Of a stretch of 43,997 bases of DNA, positions 39,935 through 43,997 are shown piece after piece. The stretch comes from Pseudomonadota bacterium (GTDB taxonomy: Bacteria > Pseudomonadota > Alphaproteobacteria > Caulobacterales > Caulobacteraceae). Position numbers and translations under genes: made by a program. Numbering within the stretch: position 1 is the stretch's first letter; each line of letters begins with the position of its first letter. The stretch lies in contig JAFAEC010000028.1 of assembly GCA_023424215.1 (NCBI GenBank), forward strand, positions 1 to 43,997. Reading direction: 5' to 3'. Below the pieces are notes generated by a model. The model saw only the letters and a list, made by a program, of their open reading frames with translations. It was not told the origin of the DNA and searched no databases.

Positions 39935-39942
39935 TTGCATGG
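39935..39942. repeat. Target-site duplication, right copy (TTGCATGG)
   Basis: Eight bases outside the right terminal repeat, identical to the left copy. Confidence 0.9.
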
Positions 39943-39946
39943 TCCC

Positions 39947-39965
39947 CCTCCCCCTGAGGGGGAGG
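39947..39965. other. C/G-rich hairpin before the DUF1272 gene
   Basis: CCTCCCCC pairs with GGGGGAGG around a TGA loop, 13 bases before the start codon. Before insertion this stood next to the CCATGC palindrome, forming one intergenic repeat. It may also shape the leader of the DUF1272 gene. Confidence 0.5.
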
Positions 39966-39978
39966 AGACGCGACACCC

Positions 39979-40221
39979 ATGCTCGAACTGCGCCCGAACT
40001 GCGAATGCTGCGACCGCGACCTGCCGTTCGACAGCCCGGACGCCCGCATCTGCACCTTCGAATGCACCTTCTGCGCCGACTGCGCCGAGGGGACGCTCAA
40101 GGGCGTCTGCCCGAACTGCGGCGGGAATTTCGTGGCGCGGCCGATCCGGCCCGCGCGGCTGATGGCGAAATACCCGGCCTCGACCGTCCGGGTGCTCAAG
40201 CCGGAGGGCTGCGCCGCCTAG
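39979..40221 (+). CDS. DUF1272 small zinc-ribbon-like protein
   Basis: An 80-residue DUF1272 protein: MLELRPNCECCDRDLP, ARICTFECTFCADCAEG and CPNCGGNF supply nine cysteines in CxxC-type pairs, probably a small zinc-binding fold. Function is unknown. The transposon now separates it from gdx, with which it may have shared a transcript. Its stop overlaps the rppH stop by four bases on the opposite strand. Confidence 0.9.
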   Translation: MLELRPNCECCDRDLPFDSPDARICTFECTFCADCAEGTLKGVCPNCGGNFVARPIRPARLMAKYPASTVRVLKPEGCAA

Positions 40222-40691
40222 ATCACCAGCGGCGCGAAGGCGGCCACCACCTGTTCGTAGGCCTTGCGCTTGAACGGCACGATCAGGGCGGGCGCCTCGT
40301 CCAGCCGTCCCCAGCGCCACGCGTCGAACTCGATCTCGGCGTGCTGCTCCAGGTCGATCTCCGACTCCTCGCCGGTGAAGCGGAAGGCGAACCACTTCTG
40401 CTTCTGCCCCTTCCAGCCGCGGGCCTGCTTGGCGCCGCCGTAGTCGGCCGGGAAGTCGTAGGCGATCCATTGCTGAATCTCGGCCAGCGGCTCGGCGGAG
40501 ACGACGCCGGTCTCCTCGGCCAGCTCGCGCCGGGCGGCGGCCTCGTAGTCCTCGCCCTCGTCGACGCCGCCCTGCGGAAACTGCCAGCAGTGCGGCTCGG
40601 GCGTGCCGGCGCGGCGCCCGTACCAGACCCTGCCGTCCGGATGGAACAGGACGACGCCGACGTTGGGGCGGTGGTTGGGGAAGTCGGTCAT
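40218..40691 (-). CDS. rppH: RNA pyrophosphohydrolase RppH
   Basis: Nudix hydrolase that removes pyrophosphate from the 5' end of mRNA and starts its decay. The 157-residue protein begins RPNVGVVLFHPDGRVWYGRR and has QFPQGGVDEGEDYEAAARRE followed by LAEETGV, the complete Nudix box with its metal-binding Glu residues. WRWGRLDEAPALIVPFKRKAYE at the C-terminus is typical of alphaproteobacterial RppH. It may be cotranscribed with the deacetylase gene upstream, across a foldback repeat. Confidence 0.94.
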   Translation of the reverse strand: MTDFPNHRPNVGVVLFHPDGRVWYGRRAGTPEPHCWQFPQGGVDEGEDYEAAARRELAEETGVVSAEPLAEIQQWIAYDFPADYGGAKQARGWKGQKQKWFAFRFTGEESEIDLEQHAEIEFDAWRWGRLDEAPALIVPFKRKAYEQVVAAFAPLVI

Positions 40692-40709
40692 TGTTGAGGC
40701 ATCAGGTGG

Positions 40710-40801
40710 CAGGCAGCAGGCAGCAGGGAAGAAGAGGAGTTGCTGCTTAGCGCAGACACAGCCCCCTGTCCTTCTGCCTGCTGCCTGCTGCCTGCTGCCT
40801 G
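40710..40801. repeat. Foldback repeat of CAGGCAG / CTGCCTG heptads
   Basis: The left arm (40710-40727) is two full CAGGCAG units plus CAGG; the right arm (40774-40801) is four exact CTGCCTG units. They can pair over at least 18 bp across a 46-base loop. The repeat fills the gap between rppH and the deacetylase gene. It may act as a terminator-like or RNA-stability structure, and the exact 7-bp period suggests replication slippage. Confidence 0.85.
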
Positions 40802-40804
40802 TCC

Positions 40805-41995
40805 CTACCGTCCCGGCCGGTTCGCCATCGCGCTGGCCGGGGCCAGCTGCAGGCCTCGGGCGTCGAGTCCGGCGGTCCAGCGGGCGACGGCCTCGACCGT
40901 GACCGGATAGCTGAAGCCCGATCCCAGCGCCTGGCCGCGGGATTTGGCGAGCGCCTCGAGCGCGTTGAGCTGGCCGACGATGGCCGCCGGCGACTGCTGC
41001 TCGTCGATGATGCGGTTGGCGCTGGCGCGGGCCCAGGCGCCGCGGCTGCGGCTCATCGAGCCGTCGTCGAGGAAGGCGACGCCGCGCTGGCGCAGCACGC
41101 CCGTGAAAGCGGTCATGCCGGCCTCTGAGGTCAGGAAGCGGTCGCCGAGGTAGTTGGTCACGCCGAAGTAGCCGGTGGCCCGGCTGAGCAGCCAGTTCAG
41201 CCGGGCCTCGATGTCGGCCGGCTCGGCCGAGGCCAGCAGGGTGTAGGGGCCGGGGTCGTTGGCCGGATAGCCGGTCGGCTCCATGGGGATCTCGATCATC
41301 ACCTCGTGGCCCTGGGCGCGGGCGAGGTCGATCCAGCCCTGCAGGCCGTCGGCGTAGGGGACGAAGCTGAGCGTCACCTCCGCCGGCAGGCGCTCGATGG
41401 CGGCGCGGGTGGTGGTGGGGTTCAGACCGAGGCCGCCGACGATCAGGGCCACGCGCGGCTTGCCGTTCGACTGGAAGGGGCGGGCGTAGACTTGGGCCGG
41501 GACGCGGCCGTCGGGGGCGATGCGCGGCAGCGGGCCGTCGGGTCCGGGCTGATGCAGGCCGGCGATCGGCGCGGCGGGCAGCGGCCGGGCGGCGACCCGC
41601 GGCGCGGTCACCGGCGCGCCGTCTCCCGAGACCGTGGCCCCGTCCGGCAGGGTGATGACGGCCTCGCCTAACAGGGCCGGATCGGTCTCGCCGGTCAGGT
41701 CGGCGTAGAGGCCGCCGGACTCCATCGAGAAGGCCTCGAGGCCCGTGGGTGTCGGCGCGGGGGCCGGGGCCTGGCGTTCCAGGGCGACGCGGGCCGAGGG
41801 CGCGCCGGCGCGGGGATCGCCGAGCACGGTGACGAACAGCCCGGCGGCGCCGAGCAGCAGCAGGCCGGCCCCGGCGACGGCGACGGGGGGCTTCTTCAGG
41901 AACCGGCCGAGCGGGGCCAGCCGGTCGCGCAGGGCGATCCGGGCCGGCGGCGTTCCGGCGGTGGCGGCGAGAACGGACTGGCGCTTTGCGAACAT
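40805..41995 (-). CDS. Divergent polysaccharide deacetylase family protein
   Basis: A 396-residue envelope protein of the divergent polysaccharide deacetylase (YibQ-like) family. There is one N-terminal helix (about residues 37-60: VAVAGAGLLLLGAAGLFVTV), then a Pro/Ala-rich linker and the domain PRVALIVGGLGLNPTTTRAA, VTLSFVPYADGLQGWIDLAR, GHEVMIEIPMEPTGYPANDP, FGVTNYLGDRF and GVAFLDDGSM. The catalytic-site residues differ from standard NodB deacetylases, as in the family. It lies 206 bp downstream of ctpA on the same strand, with the second foldback repeat in between. Activity is not shown. Confidence 0.9.
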   Translation of the reverse strand: MFAKRQSVLAATAGTPPARIALRDRLAPLGRFLKKPPVAVAGAGLLLLGAAGLFVTVLGDPRAGAPSARVALERQAPAPAPTPTGLEAFSMESGGLYADLTGETDPALLGEAVITLPDGATVSGDGAPVTAPRVAARPLPAAPIAGLHQPGPDGPLPRIAPDGRVPAQVYARPFQSNGKPRVALIVGGLGLNPTTTRAAIERLPAEVTLSFVPYADGLQGWIDLARAQGHEVMIEIPMEPTGYPANDPGPYTLLASAEPADIEARLNWLLSRATGYFGVTNYLGDRFLTSEAGMTAFTGVLRQRGVAFLDDGSMSRSRGAWARASANRIIDEQQSPAAIVGQLNALEALAKSRGQALGSGFSYPVTVEAVARWTAGLDARGLQLAPASAMANRPGR

Positions 41996-42105
41996 GGACC
42001 GTGTGGACGCTCGAAGGCGGGGTCGCGCGGACGGACCCCTTCGACGCTCACCTTGCCCGCCCCCGGTTAAGAAAGCCTAACGGGGCGTTAGCCATGCCGG
42101 GAGTG

Positions 42106-42198
42106 AGGAGTTAGGGCTTAGGAATCAGGAATTAGGGACAGGGATCCGGAGCAGGCGTCACGAGATCCCTAATCCCTGATTCCTAAGCCCTAATTCCT
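42106..42198. repeat. Foldback repeat of AGG-starting heptads
   Basis: Two 33-bp arms (42106-42138 and 42166-42198) pair at 31 of 33 positions across a 27-base loop. Each arm is a row of heptads: AGGAGTT, AGGGCTT, AGGAATC, AGGAATT, then AGGGA. It is much more AT-rich than its surroundings. It lies between ctpA and the deacetylase gene and looks like an intergenic repeat of the same design as 40710-40801. Confidence 0.88.
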
Positions 42199-42201
42199 GT
42201 C

Positions 42202-43572
42202 TCAGGGCGTTTCGTCGCCTTCGGGCTCCGCCGCCGCCATGGCCGTGCCCGGCGGCGTGACCACGATCCCTTCCGGCGCGGCGGCCAGCTGCGTCAGGTC
42301 ACCACCGGCGCGCAGCACGTCGAGGGCACGCTCGAGCTGGTAGTCCTTGTCCTTGTCGTAGTCCTCGCCCGGAGCCTCGTGCGGCGTGTGCGAGCCCTTG
42401 CGTTCCTCGCCGATCGAGGAGTCCAGGGCGGTGGCGTAGGCGGCTTCGGAATAGATGAAGCTGGAGCGCGACACGATGCGCGCCTCGGCCGCCGAACGGG
42501 CCACCTCGAGATCCGGCTCGATGCCGATCTTCTGGATGGAGCGGCCCGAGGGCGTGTAGTAGCGCGCGGTGGTGATCGACAGCGCCCCGTCCGCGCCGCC
42601 GCGCAGCGGGATGACCGTCTGCACCGAGCCCTTCCCGAAGCTGGTCAGGCCGACGATGGTGGCGCGCTCGTGATCCTTCAGCGCGCCGGCGACGATTTCC
42701 GACGCCGAGGCCGAGCCGTAGTTGATCAGCACCACCACCGGCGCGCCGTCGGTGAGGTCGCCGGGCCGGGCCGAATAGCGCATGATCTGCTCGGGCTTGC
42801 GGCCGCGCTGGCTGACCACCTCGCCCCGCTCGAGGAAGGCGTCCGACACGGCGATGGCCGCGTCGAGCAGGCCGCCGCCGTTGTTGCGCAGGTCCAGCAC
42901 CCAGCCCTTGATGGCGGGGTTCTCCCGCTTGAGGCGGGCGATCGTCTCGCCCAGCTCCCGACCGGTGTTCTCATTGAAGGTGGAGACGCGCAGATAGCCG
43001 AACTCGCCTTCCACGCGACCCGAGACGGACTCGATCTTGATCACCTCGCGGGTCAGCACGACCTCGCGCGGCTCCTCGCCGTCCCGCAGGAAGGTGACGG
43101 TGACCGAGGTGCCGATGGCGCCGCGCAGCTTCTCCGAGACCTGGCTGACGGTCAGGCCCGAGGCGCTCTGTCCCTCGATGGCGGAGATGACGTCCCCCGC
43201 CTGGACCCCCGCCCGGGCGGCGGGGCCGTCGTCCATCGGCGAGATGACCTTCACCAGGCCGCCTTCCGAGGTGATGGTCAGGCCGACCCCGGAATACTGG
43301 CCCTCGGTGCGCTCGCGCAGCTCGCCGTAGTCCGTCGGCGGCAGGTAGTTCGAGTGCGGATCGAGCGCGCCCATCATGCCCTGCAGCGCCGCCTCGATCA
43401 GCTTCTTGTCGTCGACCGGGACGACGTAGGCCTGCTCGACGATGCCGAGGACGTCGCCGAACAGGCCGATCATCCGGAAGGCCTCGTTGCGGGGGGTCTG
43501 TCCCGCGGAGGCGGCGGCTCCGAGCCCGACCACGGTGGCGGCGGCGGCGCCGATCATCAGCAGCTTGCGCAT
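42202..43572 (-). CDS. ctpA: S41 family C-terminal processing protease CtpA
   Basis: Periplasmic Ser-Lys protease that trims or degrades envelope proteins, often peptidoglycan hydrolases. With the ATG at 43572 it is 456 residues: signal peptide MRKLLMIGAAAATVVGLGAAA, PDZ domain (GVGLTITSEGGLVKVISPMD ... AGVQAGDVISAIEG), and protease core with WVLDLRNNGGGLLD, the catalytic Ser291 in NYGSASASEIVAGAL and Lys314 in TSFGKGSVQTV. The tail from about 385 is acidic and variable. An M23 peptidase gene precedes it, the usual EnvC-CtpA neighbourhood. A start five codons earlier is possible. Confidence 0.95.
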   Translation of the reverse strand: MRKLLMIGAAAATVVGLGAAASAGQTPRNEAFRMIGLFGDVLGIVEQAYVVPVDDKKLIEAALQGMMGALDPHSNYLPPTDYGELRERTEGQYSGVGLTITSEGGLVKVISPMDDGPAARAGVQAGDVISAIEGQSASGLTVSQVSEKLRGAIGTSVTVTFLRDGEEPREVVLTREVIKIESVSGRVEGEFGYLRVSTFNENTGRELGETIARLKRENPAIKGWVLDLRNNGGGLLDAAIAVSDAFLERGEVVSQRGRKPEQIMRYSARPGDLTDGAPVVVLINYGSASASEIVAGALKDHERATIVGLTSFGKGSVQTVIPLRGGADGALSITTARYYTPSGRSIQKIGIEPDLEVARSAAEARIVSRSSFIYSEAAYATALDSSIGEERKGSHTPHEAPGEDYDKDKDYQLERALDVLRAGGDLTQLAAAPEGIVVTPPGTAMAAAEPEGDETP

Positions 43573-43714
43573 TCGTCTTCTTCTCATGGGCCGGGAGCCG
43601 GCCGGATCTCCCATGTAGGAGACCCGCGGTCCGAATTCGTGGCGCGCCGGCGTTCGGCCGATAAAATCAGCGTCATCCGACGATTGGAAGCGGATTCGCC
43701 CGCCGGGCGGCGGT

Positions 43715-43974
43715 TCAGCGCAGCCACGGGGCCGGATCGACCGGGCGCTCCTCGCGGCGCAGTTCGAAGGCGATCTCGCCGCCGGCCCCGGCGCGGCCGA
43801 GGGTCTGGCCGTCCGTCACCCGGGCGCCGTTCTCGACGGCGACCTCGTCCAGACCGGCGATCACCCCGCGCCAGCCGGGGCCGAGGTCGAGGATGACCAC
43901 CTGGCCCCACCCGGACAGGGGTCCGGTCCACGCCACCCGTCCGCTGGCGGGGGCGCGCGCCTCCAGCCCGGTCG
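43715..43974 (-). CDS. M23 family peptidase, C-terminal fragment (contig end)
   Basis: Only the C-terminus of a peptidoglycan endopeptidase or EnvC-like activator is present: RVAWTGPLSGWGQVVILDLG ... GVIAGLDEVAVENGARV, DGQTLGRAGAGGEIAFELRR and PVDPAPWL. This matches the end of the LytM/M23 domain. The frame continues to the sequencing adapter, where an in-frame stop appears, so the truncation is artificial. ctpA follows 142 bp downstream. Whether it has the full zinc site cannot be told from the fragment. Confidence 0.82.
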
Positions 43975-43997
43975 CTTATACACATCTGACGCTGCCG
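43971..43997. other. Nextera/Tn5 adapter sequence at contig end
   Basis: CTTATACACATCT (43975-43987) is the end of the Tn5 mosaic-end sequence used in Nextera libraries, and GACGCTGCCG (43988-43997) is the adapter that follows it. The preceding bases match the mosaic end except for G instead of T at 43974. This is an untrimmed adapter, not genome sequence. Confidence 0.95.

Noticed and set aside
39979..40221. DUF1272 gene as transposon cargo
   Set aside because: It lies outside the right terminal repeat and target duplication, so it is host DNA.
40774..40801. CRISPR array or tandem repeat gene from the CTGCCTG units
   Set aside because: The units are 7 bp without spacers and pair with an upstream inverted arm, so this is a foldback repeat.
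43971..43997. Natural Tn5-like transposon end
   Set aside because: The mosaic end is followed by the library adapter, so it is a preparation artefact.

Overview
The window is about 44 kb of very G+C-rich DNA from an alphaproteobacterium. Caulobacterales, and probably Brevundimonas, fits best. The reasons are an F1-ATPase operon (atpHAGDC) standing alone, an epsilon subunit that lacks its C-terminal helical domain, two UrcA-domain genes, an ffh-rpsP-rimM cluster, a fabA-fabB pair, and repeat-encoded SEQPRCER protein tails. The genus is inferred from gene content, not from a database search. The last ~25 bases are sequencing adapter, so the right edge is a contig end and not biology.

Layout. 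1-7.7 kb: succinate dehydrogenase sdhCDA (minus strand; sdhB would lie off the left edge), small secreted and HIT proteins, a SIMPL-domain protein, the peroxide-defence pair ahpC-ahpD with a candidate OxyR site, a START-like secreted protein and glutamate racemase. 7.8-15 kb: an M3 metallopeptidase lipoprotein, two UrcA proteins, ffh-rpsP-rimM and three small conserved proteins (DUF1508, DUF3597, KTSC). 15-20.8 kb, minus strand: fatty-acid synthesis genes fabI, fabB and fabA around a cation/proton antiporter, then glutamine cyclotransferase and TerC. 21-22.5 kb: two small secreted proteins, one extremely rich in cysteine, and a secreted endonuclease/phosphatase-family enzyme. 22.7-28.6 kb: atpHAGDC and a metallophosphoesterase. 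28.7-29.0 kb: a Gdx/SugE guanidinium exporter with a guanidine-II-like hairpin upstream.

29,071-39,934 is a complete transposon of about 10.9 kb. It has 24-bp terminal inverted repeats (one mismatch) and an 8-bp target duplication (TTGCATGG), and it sits in a palindromic intergenic repeat between gdx and a DUF1272 gene. Its core has an IS1595/ISXO2-type DDE transposase fused to a C-terminal GIY-YIG nuclease-like domain, a DUF6471 helix-turn-helix protein next to repeated operator-like sites, and two apparently paralogous winged-helix proteins. These two face inward from opposite ends and start 42 and 43 nt inside the two terminal repeats. The cargo is a czc-type heavy-metal efflux operon: a His-rich periplasmic protein, czcC, czcB, czcA, a short CDF transporter and ynfA. 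The core is the best candidate here for a poorly described system.

40-44 kb: host genes resume with DUF1272, rppH, a divergent polysaccharide deacetylase, the S41 protease ctpA and the end of an M23 peptidase. Two intergenic gaps here carry long foldback repeats built from heptads beginning AGG. No tRNA, rRNA or CRISPR array was found.
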